From CAIWHR01 sp963734085 (lineage in GTDB: Bacteria; Pseudomonadota; Gammaproteobacteria; Burkholderiales; Casimicrobiaceae), in the NCBI GenBank assembly GCA_963734085.1, contig CAVTFT010000010.1, positions 62,001 to 126,000 of the forward strand: DNA of 64,000 nucleotides, written 5' to 3'. Positions 1 through 8,057 of the stretch are shown here, one piece after another (position 1 is the stretch's first letter; each line of letters begins with the position of its first letter). The notes under the pieces were generated by a model, which was not told the origin of the DNA, searched no databases, and saw nothing but the letters and a program-made list of their open reading frames with translations. Made by a program: the position numbers and the translations under genes.

Positions 1-1665
1 GCACGCTTTCTCATAGGCGGACACCGCCCGCGGCATGTCGCGCATCGTGCCCACGCCGTAGCGGTAGCTCTCCGCCACGACGCCGCAGCCCGTTGCGAGA
101 TTCAGATCGCAGGACTCATCGAAGAAGCGAAAACCGGCTGCGCGATCGGGGGACGTTCCGAGACCCATGAGGTGGACCGTGCCGAGCACGTAGCAAGCCT
201 GCGCATTGCGCGAGTTGCATCGCGTCTCGAAGCCGCTGGCACCCCCGCTTCGCATCGTCTGGCCCAGTCGCCGACAGGATTCGCGATCGAAGAGGTCGCA
301 GGCGCGCGCGATCGCAAGGCTTCCAAGCAAAGCGTCCTCGGACGGAGGTCCCGAGCGTTCGACCGCATCGCCCAGCGCGACGCAATCCGCCACGTTTCCG
401 TCGCGACAATTGTCCCAATGGACCGCGCGCAGGTTTCTGCAAGCATTGTGGCGGTTCTCGGTGCACGCGAGCTCCCAGAACGCGGTCTGCCCGCCGGGAT
501 GCCCAGGGCCCAGGAAGTGCGTCGCGTACATCGTCGTGAACAGCGCGATCCAGATTCCCATAAAAATGAGATTCTGTCGCTGCGGCGTTTGGGCAGCGAT
601 CATGGAGAACGGCGCAACGTGCGGCAGGCTGCTGCGGCGGGCGTACCCGTCGATGACGGGCACGAGCAGGTTCAGAACCGGCACAAACAGCAGCTTGTCG
701 TAAAACCGTGGTTCGCCGGCCCACTCGAGCAACGCGTACAACACGAAAACGCCAGCCCCGTAGAGAGCACCAAAGATCGCCCGCCCGTAATTGGTGCGCG
801 GCGAGGTTGCGGGATCGGTGACGAGCAGGTGCAGACCGAGAAATACCGCGATGGGAATGCCGGCGTCGAGGAACCAGTAGATCCCGGTAGCAGCGGTATA
901 CGCGAGGTTCAGAAGCAGCAGCATCGATGCCGCCGCGAGCGTCACCAGCGTTACGTGGAACAGGTACTGAACGACCAGCCCAACCAGGAAGATATACACG
1001 AAGATGTACTTTGGCCGCCCGAGCTCTATCGCGATCTCCTGCGCCCAGGTCAGATCCGTGTGATGGGTGAGGAGTATCGCAACGGAGAAAACGAATAGCC
1101 CGAAGGCCGACGGATTGAAAATGTGCGTGATGCGACCATCACGCTTCCAGCGGATGAACTCCTTGCCGAAAATGCCCACGGAAATCATCGCGAACTGCAG
1201 GAAGAACCACTCGTCCTTGAAGCACATGAAGAAGTTGGTGCTGAGGATGATGGGCAGCGGCCCGAAGCCGATTTCACACTTGCCCCGGCGGGTCCATGCG
1301 AGCAGCACCGTGCACGCATAGGCAAACATCATCTGGGCAAAGATGAGCACGAACTGGCCGGCGATAAACGGCCAGGCGGTCGCCCAGTACAAATAGACCG
1401 AACTTTGCACCAGTGCCTGCACGTAGTGCGTCCGGACGACGACGAACTCGATTTCAAGCGCTTTACCCTGGAACCTGGCACGTGCAAGCAGGTATGCGAA
1501 CCAGACGGCAAGAAGGCCGGCCGCCGCGCGCAGCGTGAGCACCAGCGATTCCGCCGCGGCCACTCTGAGCTGCAGCGATATGACGAGCAAGGCCAGAATG
1601 AACAGGCCAGGCAGGAGATTCCGGTACTGACGTCGATCGACGACCGTCTCGGCCATGGAACTCAT
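1..1665 (-). CDS. RnfD/NqrB-type membrane protein fused to Cys-rich Sel1/Hcp-like repeats (partial, runs off left edge)
   Basis: The frame stays open for 555 codons from ATG 1665 to base 1, so the C-terminus lies outside the window. An in-frame TAG sits directly before the ATG, and GGAG lies 6 bases upstream of it. Residues about 15-345 are strongly hydrophobic with several membrane segments. They carry NQR2/RnfD/RnfE family hallmarks: HIFNPSAFG (181-189), VTDPATSP (282-289), then GRAIFGALYG and a LLVPVIDGY segment, as in RnfD. The Ser-Gly-Ala-Thr element that carries covalent FMN in RnfD should precede the TDP motif; here the equivalent stretch reads DAGIP (268-271 region) and has no threonine. 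From about 395 the chain is Cys-rich with Sel1-like repeats (LGTVHLMGLGTSPDRA; YRYGVGTMRD), resembling Hcp-type disulfide repeats. No rnfABCGE neighbours are seen. Role unknown; a stand-alone redox-membrane paralogue with a periplasmic repeat domain is my inference. Confidence 0.8.
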   Translation of the reverse strand, partial: MSSMAETVVDRRQYRNLLPGLFILALLVISLQLRVAAAESLVLTLRAAAGLLAVWFAYLLARARFQGKALEIEFVVVRTHYVQALVQSSVYLYWATAWPFIAGQFVLIFAQMMFAYACTVLLAWTRRGKCEIGFGPLPIILSTNFFMCFKDEWFFLQFAMISVGIFGKEFIRWKRDGRITHIFNPSAFGLFVFSVAILLTHHTDLTWAQEIAIELGRPKYIFVYIFLVGLVVQYLFHVTLVTLAAASMLLLLNLAYTAATGIYWFLDAGIPIAVFLGLHLLVTDPATSPRTNYGRAIFGALYGAGVFVLYALLEWAGEPRFYDKLLFVPVLNLLVPVIDGYARRSSLPHVAPFSMIAAQTPQRQNLIFMGIWIALFTTMYATHFLGPGHPGGQTAFWELACTENRHNACRNLRAVHWDNCRDGNVADCVALGDAVERSGPPSEDALLGSLAIARACDLFDRESCRRLGQTMRSGGASGFETRCNSRNAQACYVLGTVHLMGLGTSPDRAAGFRFFDESCDLNLATGCGVVAESYRYGVGTMRDMPRAVSAYEKAC

Positions 1666-1798
1666 CTACGACTCCGACTCCGACTGCGTGCGAGCCTTCG
1701 ATAACGAATCCGTCGTCGCACCTGCCGACCCCGGGTGAGGGCCTCTCTTTCCATTGTACGGCCCATACAGGGCGGCGATGCCACGGCCGCTTGACGCA

Positions 1799-1839
1799 GA
1801 TCACCGCGACCCGTCGCGGGCGGGTGAGCCGCGGTGATC
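1799..1839 (-). terminator. Strong inverted repeat overlapping the histidine-kinase stop
   Basis: Perfect 10-base arms GATCACCGCG / CGCGGTGATC enclose a second nested pair, ACCCG / CGGGT. The repeat overlaps the stop codon of the kinase gene. No T tract follows on the minus strand, so it may be an RNA 3' end stabiliser or a weak terminator rather than a classical intrinsic terminator. Confidence 0.4.
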
Positions 1840-3376
1840 AGGCGACGGCGACGGTTTCGGCCGTTGGCTCCGCGTGCGGTTGCCGCAACGGAAGGAAGAT
1901 CGTGAAGCGCGTGCCTCGGCCCACCTCGCTGTCGACTTCGATGCGGCCGCCATGCCTGCGCACGATCGAATATGAAACGGAAAGCCCGAGTCCCGTCCCT
2001 TGGCCGACGGGCTTGGTCGTGAAGAACGGCTCGAAGATCCGGTTCAGATGCTCCTTCGGGATGCCGCAGCCGGTGTCCTCGACCGAGATCCACGCTTCGT
2101 CATTGAGGGTGCCGGTCGCGATCACGATGGCGCCCTTGCCGTCGATCGCCTGCCCCGCGTTGACGAGCAGATTGAGGAAGACCTGGTTCAGGCGCGAGGG
2201 GAGGCACTCGATCTCCGGCAGGTCGCCATAGCGCGTCTCGATCTGCGCTTTGTACTTGAGCTCGTTGCGCACGATATTGAGCGTGCTCTCGAGTGCCGCG
2301 CGCACGTCCTGGAACTCCCAGGATTCATCACTGCTGCCACGCGAAAAGCTCTTCAGGTCCTGCACGATGCCTTTGACGCGCGCGAGGCCGTCGCGCGACT
2401 CCGCAACCAGCGCTGCAATGTCGGTCCGCAGGAATTCGACGTCGGTCGCCTCGCGCACGGCGCGAGCGTGTGCGAGAGCGTCTGGGAGCGGCTCCGGCAC
2501 AGGGAGGGCCCGCGTGGCGGCAACGCAGGCATCGGTCAGCGCGAACAATGTCGCGACGTACGATTCGAGCGTGCCGAGGTTCGACAGCACGAACCCGACC
2601 GGATTGTTGATTTCGTGGGCGACCCCCGCGGCGATCTGGCCGATCGACGCGAGTTTTTCCGCCTGAATCACCTGGTCCTGCGCTTCCTCGAGCGCTTCGT
2701 TCATCCGCTGCATCGCAGCGTTCAGCGTCGAGAGCTCGAGGATCCGCGTATCGCGTTCCACGTGCATCCGGTGGTTCGCCATCACCAGCGCAAGCAGGCT
2801 TGTCATCACCTGGCCGCGATCGAGATCTGCGACCGTGTAGCGAGGCCGATCGGGCGCGCGGTTGACGGCGAGCGCGCCGATGATGCGCTCCTGCACCCGC
2901 AACGGCCAGCACATCGCCGAATGCGTCGCCCGATCGCGGCGTTCGGTAGGGCGCGGCAAGCCGGTCTGCGCGGCATCGCCGTTGATCAGTAGCGGCTGCC
3001 CCGTGGCCACGACGTGGCCGAAGACCCCCATCCCGCGCGGCAGCCGGCTGCCGAGCACACCCGGCGGCAGGTCGGTGCCGGCAATGATTTCGAGCACATC
3101 TTCGGTCCCCTCGACGATCATCGCGATCGACCCGCTTTGCGCGTCGAGCCCCGAAACGATGTGCCGCAGGATGTCCTGCCGCGCCTGCAGCGGGTCAACG
3201 CCCGTCGCCGCGGTCTGGCCGAGCTCGTAGAGCGCGTAGATCCAGGGAAAATCGTCGAGCTTGCCCGCACTTGCGGCCGCCGCTGCCGGCGCGGCGCCCG
3301 CGACCTCGGGCGGCGCGTCCTTCAGGCTCGACGATTCCATCGCAACGCTCGCGGGCGACGCGGCCCCCAACGTCAT
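1838..3376 (-). CDS. GAF-domain sensor histidine kinase
   Basis: 512 residues. The start at 3376 is chosen because GGAGG lies 7 bases upstream; an ATG six codons earlier has no such site. Residues about 54-200 form a GAF-like sensor domain, followed by a coiled-coil linker. The dimerisation/phosphoacceptor helix contains AGVAHEINNPVG with His254. The HATPase domain shows the N box (NLLVNAGQAID), G1 (DTGCGIP), F (FEPFFTTK) and G2 (GQGTGLGLS) motifs. There is no transmembrane segment, so it should be a cytoplasmic kinase sensing a small ligand or redox state. It lies 103 bases downstream of a response regulator on the same strand, its likely partner. The signal is unknown. Confidence 0.9.
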   Translation of the reverse strand: MTLGAASPASVAMESSSLKDAPPEVAGAAPAAAAASAGKLDDFPWIYALYELGQTAATGVDPLQARQDILRHIVSGLDAQSGSIAMIVEGTEDVLEIIAGTDLPPGVLGSRLPRGMGVFGHVVATGQPLLINGDAAQTGLPRPTERRDRATHSAMCWPLRVQERIIGALAVNRAPDRPRYTVADLDRGQVMTSLLALVMANHRMHVERDTRILELSTLNAAMQRMNEALEEAQDQVIQAEKLASIGQIAAGVAHEINNPVGFVLSNLGTLESYVATLFALTDACVAATRALPVPEPLPDALAHARAVREATDVEFLRTDIAALVAESRDGLARVKGIVQDLKSFSRGSSDESWEFQDVRAALESTLNIVRNELKYKAQIETRYGDLPEIECLPSRLNQVFLNLLVNAGQAIDGKGAIVIATGTLNDEAWISVEDTGCGIPKEHLNRIFEPFFTTKPVGQGTGLGLSVSYSIVRRHGGRIEVDSEVGRGTRFTIFLPLRQPHAEPTAETVAVA

Positions 3377-3435
3377 TTCGCAGCCTCCGCACATTCGTGG
3401 TGGCGCGATGTCCCGCTGCGTCGGCCGCGCGCAAT

Positions 3436-3483
3436 CGCTCGCGGACGCGCCCTTCGGGCCTTGGCTTCGCCCCGCTCGCTCAT
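3436..3483. repeat. Dispersed intergenic repeat, copy 1 (family also at 22049)
   Basis: On the minus strand it reads GCGAGCGGGGCGAAGCCAAG and on through about 45 bases, ending GCGAGCG. It begins at the stop codon of the response regulator. A clearly related copy begins 3' of the HAD phosphatase gene near 22108, with roughly three of four positions shared by eye. It sits between the regulator and kinase genes. Confidence 0.5.
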
Positions 3484-4019
3484 TCGAGCAGGACGCCGCC
3501 GTCTGCGCTCCAGCGCACGCGCGTGATGCCGGGCGTCTCGGCCTCGAGTCGCTCGAGCTCGAGCTGCTGACGCGAAATGATGCCGCGCTGCTTGCGCAAT
3601 TCGTCGGCGAGGCGGCGGTTCTCGAGCAGCAGATGGCGATGCTCGAGGACCTGGACGATCGATGCGCGCAGATCGCTGTCGGTCCAGGGCTTGGCGACGA
3701 AACGGAAGATTCCCGCGTCGTTGATCGAGCGCACGATCCCGTCGAGGTCGGTGAATGCCGAAAGCACCATTCTCGCGGCGTCGGGCTGCAGGCGCTTCGC
3801 CATCGTCAGAAATGTCGCGCCGTCCATTTCGGGCATCCGGTAATCCGAAATCACGACGTCGACCGGATGGGCGCGCAGGTGGTCGAGCGCATCGTGCGGC
3901 GAAGTGAACGTGACCACATGCGGGTCGGGAATCGCTGGCGTCGCCGCCCGGTTCATGCACATGCGACGCAGCGCATTAAGAACGTTGGGCTCGTCATCGA
4001 CGATCAGCAGGTTCGCCAT
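3480..4019 (-). CDS. REC-only response regulator with C-terminal coiled coil
   Basis: 179 residues starting MANLLIVDDE, with GAGAAAGAGAG upstream; longer upstream frames are not REC sequence. Receiver residues are all present: Asp8/Asp9, phospho-acceptor Asp59 in VISDYRMPEMDG, Ser87 and Lys110 in VAKPW. After about residue 125 there is only a basic, Glu/Arg-rich coiled coil (EHRHLLLENRRLADELRKQ) and a short tail; no HTH, HD-GYP or GGDEF output domain is present. The next gene is the GAF kinase, so this is probably a phosphorelay intermediate or an adaptor. The REC sequence most resembles those of RpfG/HD-GYP regulators, hinting that an output domain was lost or is supplied elsewhere. Confidence 0.88.
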   Translation of the reverse strand: MANLLIVDDEPNVLNALRRMCMNRAATPAIPDPHVVTFTSPHDALDHLRAHPVDVVISDYRMPEMDGATFLTMAKRLQPDAARMVLSAFTDLDGIVRSINDAGIFRFVAKPWTDSDLRASIVQVLEHRHLLLENRRLADELRKQRGIISRQQLELERLEAETPGITRVRWSADGGVLLE

Positions 4020-4249
4020 AGTGGAACTCTCTTTCTCGCGGAGCCCGGCCGGCACGGCGCACGGTGGCGCTCGGCGCATGCGGAGGGCGGTCGCCATCGC
4101 GCAATGCAGCAAACTACATGCCAATGCGTTTATGCAGGACGGCGCCTTGAGGCGCCCCGAATCCGCTGCCGCCCCGCGGCAATCGGTGTCACGCAACGCA
4201 ATGGCCCGAACCCCCAGTCCGGACCGCAGGCGTCAGTCCAATTGCGAAC

Positions 4250-4275
4250 CATTTCGCCCGCGGTTGGCGCGGGCG
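4250..4275 (-). terminator. Hairpin 3' of the Nfn-like oxidoreductase gene
   Basis: Perfect 8-base arms CGCCCGCG / CGCGGGCG with a 5-base loop lie 9 bases past the stop codon at 4284. They are followed on the minus strand only by AAATGG, so the U tract is poor. The surrounding gap 4020-4283 also holds a short palindrome, GGCGCCTTGAGGCGCC (4141-4156); nothing else was recognised there. Confidence 0.4.
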
Positions 4276-4283
4276 ACCAAGCG

Positions 4284-7200
4284 TCAGGAGCGCGCGCGGC
4301 AGTGCGCAAGCCACTGCGCGGTGAGTTTCTCCTGAACGGTGTTCTGGTTGAGGCGCGCGTCCAGGCCCGCGAAATCAACCTCGTCGATCGGCTGGTCCTG
4401 ATTGAAGCACGAGAAGACGTAGGTCACCTTGCCGGTCACCGGATCCCTGTGCGGCTGCAGGCACTGCGCGCAAATTTCCTTCATCATGCATTGCATCGGC
4501 GAGTTGATCGACGCAATCCCGCGGTGCCCGGGCGCGAGATACGGCGCGAGCACGGTATGGCGCGCCGCGCCCACCGCCGCCATCATCTTGTCGGAGCCGA
4601 TCGCGATCAGGCGGTCGCACGCCGCAAACGGAATCGGCTGCTCGCCCAAGGCGCCCGATGCATACGCCTGCATCGCTTCGACGATGTTGCCGACGAACGC
4701 GCGATCGGAGGCGCGCGTCGACTCGAATCCCGGCGCTTCGTCGCAGCACCAGACGACCGCGTCCGCCGCGGCCTCGATGTCGGCGACCTTGTAGCGATCG
4801 ATCCGCTTCTTGTAACCGGCGAAGTAGAGCACTTTCGAACCGGCGTGGCGGAACGCTTGGCCAATCGAGAACAGCACGGCGTTGCCCAGGCCGCCGCCCG
4901 CCAGCACCACCGTTTCGCCGGGCTCGATCTCGGTCGGCGTGCCGGTCGGTCCCATCAGCACTACGCGCTCGCCCGGCTTCAACTGCGCGCAGAGGTCCGA
5001 CGAGCCGCCCATCTCCAGTACGATCGTCGAAACGAGGCCCTGCTCGCGATCGACCCAGGCGCCGGTGAGCGCGAGCCCTTCCATATTGAGCCGCGTCCCT
5101 GCGACTTTGGGCGCCAGCGCCTCGAAATTCTGCAGCCGGTAAAACTGCCCGGGCCGGAAGCGCCGTGCGGCGGCAGGCGCGTGCACGACGACCTCGACGA
5201 TCGTCGGCGTCAGACGCACGACCCGCACCACAGTCGCGATCAGCTCGCGCGCAAGCTTGCCGATGAAAGCGGTGTCGGTCGCAGGCGATGAAGGCGATAC
5301 TTTCGCGAGCATCCGCGTGACGATGGGGTAGCCCTGCTTCGCGCTCGCCATCGCTTTCACGACGTTGCCCTGGAACGACGGATGGAGGTCGCCGAAGAAG
5401 CTCGTGGCGCGGCCGTCGCCGCGAATGTCGGTCAGCACCGCGGGACGATCCGGCTTGGCGAGCCCCTTGACGGGCTTCACCGGCTCGCCGTCTTCGTCCT
5501 GCAGCCGGAAGTATTTGCCGTCGAGCGCGAAGTGCGCCGAATCCTCGCGCGCGAGCACGGTGTTCGGATGCGTGCCCGCGGCAATCAGGATCGTTTTGGC
5601 CGGCAGCGTCACGCGCGCATACTCGTGCCAGACGCCGTCGCCGTCGTTGTGCTGCTCCGAGACCTCGAGTCCGGTTGCACGGCCGGCTGCATCGACCTCG
5701 ACCGCGAGCGGCGTCAGTCCTTCGGCGAAGCGGACCCCTTCCTCCAGCGCCTTCTCCACTTCCTCGTGATTCAACGTGTACGCCGGGCTGTCGATCAGCC
5801 GGCGACGATAGGCGATCGTCGCGCCGCCCCATTCCTGCAGCATTTCGACGATGCGTGGCACGCGGCCCTCCCGCACCGCGGCAGCGCGTTCGGCGCGCAG
5901 CGCGCGGGCATGCGCGAGATACTCGGCGGCAATCGCGCGTTCGTCGGCGGTCCACGCGGCCTCGATCGCGGCAGCGCCGTTGGCTGCGGCCAGCGTTTCG
6001 TAGCGGGCGAGGAATTTCTCGACCTGCAACGGGTAGTAGGCGAGCGATTCGGTGGCCGTGTCGATCGCGGTCAAGCCGCCGCCGATGACGACGATCGGCA
6101 GGCGGATCTGCATGTTGGCGATCGAATCCTTCTTTGCCGCGCCGGTGAGCTGCAGTGCCATCAGGAAGTCGGAGGCCGTCCGCACGCCATTGGCGAGACC
6201 GTTGGGCAGGTCCAGCACCGTCGGCTTGCCCGCGCCCGCGGCGACGGCGACGTGATCGAAGCCGAGTGCGAACGCGCCGTCGGCGTCGAGCGTCCCGCCG
6301 AAACGCACGCCGCCGTGCATGGCGAAGCGCTCGCGGCGCTCCATCAGCAGGCGGATCAATTTGAGGAAATTCTTGTCCCAACGGACGGTGATCCCGTATT
6401 CGGCGACGCCGCCGAAGCCCGCCATCGTGCGCTCGTCGAGCGGCTCGATCAGCGCGGCGGTGTCGCGGATGGGTTCGAACGGCACGCGCTCGCCCATGAC
6501 GGTGACGCCAGACAGCGCCGGAGCGAGCGGCTCGATCTTGAGACCGTCGATGCCCACTACGGTGTGGCCGTCGTTCAGCAGATGGTGCGCAAGCGTGAAA
6601 CCGGCGGGCCCCATGCCGACGACGAGGACGCGTTTTCCCGTCGCCGCAGCGGGTAGCGGCCGGCGCAGGTCGAGCGGATTCCAGCGCGTGAGCAGCGAAT
6701 ACACCTCGAACCCCCACGGCAGCGCGAGCACGTCCTTCAGGATTCGCGTCTCCGATTGCGGAATGTCGACGGGATCCGTCTTTTGATAGATGCACGACTT
6801 CATGCAGTCGTTGCAGATCCGGTGGCCGGTCGCCGCGACCATCGGGTTGTCGACGCACATGATCGCGAGCGCTGCAACCGCGAAGCCGTCGGCGCGCAGT
6901 TTGTGGAACTCGGAAATCTTTTCCTCGAGCGGGCAGCCGGCGAGCGGCACGCCGAACGGGCTCTTCCGGAACGGAATCTCGGACGCCGCCGTGTCGGCGG
7001 TCTTCTTTTCGGGAAGCCCGCGCGCACACGAATCCTTGCCCTGCTCGTGACAGAAGATGCAGTAGTGCGCCTGATCGAGGCCGCCGACGAAAGCCGTGCC
7101 CTGGTCCGTCAGCGCAAACCCCTCGCGGCGGCGCAGGTGGCCACCGGCGATCTCGAACATTTCGACGCCATGACGATGCGTCGTCTGCAGCGGCACGAGC

Positions 7201-7802
7201 TTCATGTAATCGAGCTTGCGCGGCGCGCGGAACAGCACGCCGCCCTTGTGCGCGGCGCGACCTTCCGGCGTGTGCGCGGCCCAGGCGGCGTAGCGCGTCG
7301 CCACATCCAGCCGGGTTGCATTGGCGACTTCGTCCTGCTGCCAGCGCGTCACCGCGCGCGCAAAGGCGAGCTCGGAGAAGGGCTCGCCCAGCGCGCCTTC
7401 GAGTTCCCGACCGAGCATGGCCCCATCGAACGTCGCCGCCACGTCGGCCCTGTGCGCGTTCATCGCCTTGCGCTGGACGAACAGGCGCTTGACGGTGAAG
7501 ATCGGCGCGAGCTCGTGGTGCCGCGCTTCGAGACTCCGCACCTCGGCTTCGATGCCGAACAGCGCGGCGAGAAAATCCTCGAGATGCGGACCGATCGCAA
7601 TCAGGAGATCCGATTCCGACCTTGTCCCAAGTGAATCCGGATCTGCCCGAGCGGCCGCGAGACGATCCGCGAGCGCGGCGTCCGCGCCTCGCAGCTGCGC
7701 GAGGAACAGTTCGTCGATGCGCGCCGCGCCCTCCGCGGTGTAGAGGTCGACGAAGCGCAAGCCGTCGGGCAGGGTCAGCATCGCGGTCGAATCGAGCGGC
7801 AT
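4284..7802 (-). CDS. Fused NfnB-like/NfnA-like flavin and Fe-S oxidoreductase
   Basis: 1172 residues. Residues 1-240 are an alpha-helical extension with no family I recognise. Residues 248-337 carry eight cysteines (248, 251, 259, 290, 316, 330, 333, 337) arranged like the GltD/NfnB Fe-S region. Two nucleotide-binding folds follow: FAD motif VLVVGMGPAG (about 392-401) and NAD(P) motif VVIGGGLTAIDTATE (about 571-585). From about 870 a second module resembles PyrK/NfnA: FAD-binding FRPGQFYRLQ, NAD-binding VVLAGGGLGNAV, and a C-terminal [2Fe-2S] set Cys1105-x5-Cys1111-x2-Cys1114-x17-Cys1132. GltD-like plus PyrK-like is the composition of the electron-bifurcating transhydrogenase NfnAB, here in one chain. 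Bifurcation is inference; a plain NAD(P)H:ferredoxin oxidoreductase is possible. A second ATG at codon 8 is an alternative start. Confidence 0.88.
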   Translation of the reverse strand: MPLDSTAMLTLPDGLRFVDLYTAEGAARIDELFLAQLRGADAALADRLAAARADPDSLGTRSESDLLIAIGPHLEDFLAALFGIEAEVRSLEARHHELAPIFTVKRLFVQRKAMNAHRADVAATFDGAMLGRELEGALGEPFSELAFARAVTRWQQDEVANATRLDVATRYAAWAAHTPEGRAAHKGGVLFRAPRKLDYMKLVPLQTTHRHGVEMFEIAGGHLRRREGFALTDQGTAFVGGLDQAHYCIFCHEQGKDSCARGLPEKKTADTAASEIPFRKSPFGVPLAGCPLEEKISEFHKLRADGFAVAALAIMCVDNPMVAATGHRICNDCMKSCIYQKTDPVDIPQSETRILKDVLALPWGFEVYSLLTRWNPLDLRRPLPAAATGKRVLVVGMGPAGFTLAHHLLNDGHTVVGIDGLKIEPLAPALSGVTVMGERVPFEPIRDTAALIEPLDERTMAGFGGVAEYGITVRWDKNFLKLIRLLMERRERFAMHGGVRFGGTLDADGAFALGFDHVAVAAGAGKPTVLDLPNGLANGVRTASDFLMALQLTGAAKKDSIANMQIRLPIVVIGGGLTAIDTATESLAYYPLQVEKFLARYETLAAANGAAAIEAAWTADERAIAAEYLAHARALRAERAAAVREGRVPRIVEMLQEWGGATIAYRRRLIDSPAYTLNHEEVEKALEEGVRFAEGLTPLAVEVDAAGRATGLEVSEQHNDGDGVWHEYARVTLPAKTILIAAGTHPNTVLAREDSAHFALDGKYFRLQDEDGEPVKPVKGLAKPDRPAVLTDIRGDGRATSFFGDLHPSFQGNVVKAMASAKQGYPIVTRMLAKVSPSSPATDTAFIGKLARELIATVVRVVRLTPTIVEVVVHAPAAARRFRPGQFYRLQNFEALAPKVAGTRLNMEGLALTGAWVDREQGLVSTIVLEMGGSSDLCAQLKPGERVVLMGPTGTPTEIEPGETVVLAGGGLGNAVLFSIGQAFRHAGSKVLYFAGYKKRIDRYKVADIEAAADAVVWCCDEAPGFESTRASDRAFVGNIVEAMQAYASGALGEQPIPFAACDRLIAIGSDKMMAAVGAARHTVLAPYLAPGHRGIASINSPMQCMMKEICAQCLQPHRDPVTGKVTYVFSCFNQDQPIDEVDFAGLDARLNQNTVQEKLTAQWLAHCRARS

Positions 7803-7860
7803 GACAAAATGCGGCGTGGAAGCCTCTTGCGGCCGGCGGCGAGCGCCGGCAAAACATATG

Positions 7861-7890
7861 ATTTTACCCGCTGGCCAACGTCCGTGTCAG
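7861..7890 (-). promoter_or_regulatory. Candidate sigma-70-type promoter for the Nfn-like gene
   Basis: On the minus strand CTGACA (7890-7885) and TAAAAT (7866-7861) are separated by 18 bases. This would start transcription about 50-55 bases before the ATG at 7802. The match is good for both hexamers. The rest of 7803-8057 must also hold the promoter of the divergent substrate-binding-protein gene; TTGTAAT around 7908-7914 on the plus strand is a weak candidate. Confidence 0.5.
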
Positions 7891-8057
7891 GCGCAATGGT
7901 TCTATGCTTGTAATCGCCCCGGCTCATCTACGCAGCGCGCCATCAGGACCCGGTCTTGAGCTATGCCCCCACTTTGCGGTCAACCAAGCGGCGCCTCGGT
8001 CCGTTTGAGGGCGGCCCGCTTCCCATAACGGTACCTACCCGACAATACGGAATTCCC

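Noticed and set aside
172..1098. Plus-strand open frame of 308 codons at the left edge
   Set aside because: It lies opposite the RnfD-like gene, which has proper membrane helices, family motifs and a Shine-Dalgarno site but runs off the window and so lacks a stop.
4375..7857. Minus-strand open frame of 1160 codons in a second frame of the Nfn-like gene
   Set aside because: The alternative frame is Arg/Ala-rich without motifs, while the other frame carries all cofactor-binding signatures.
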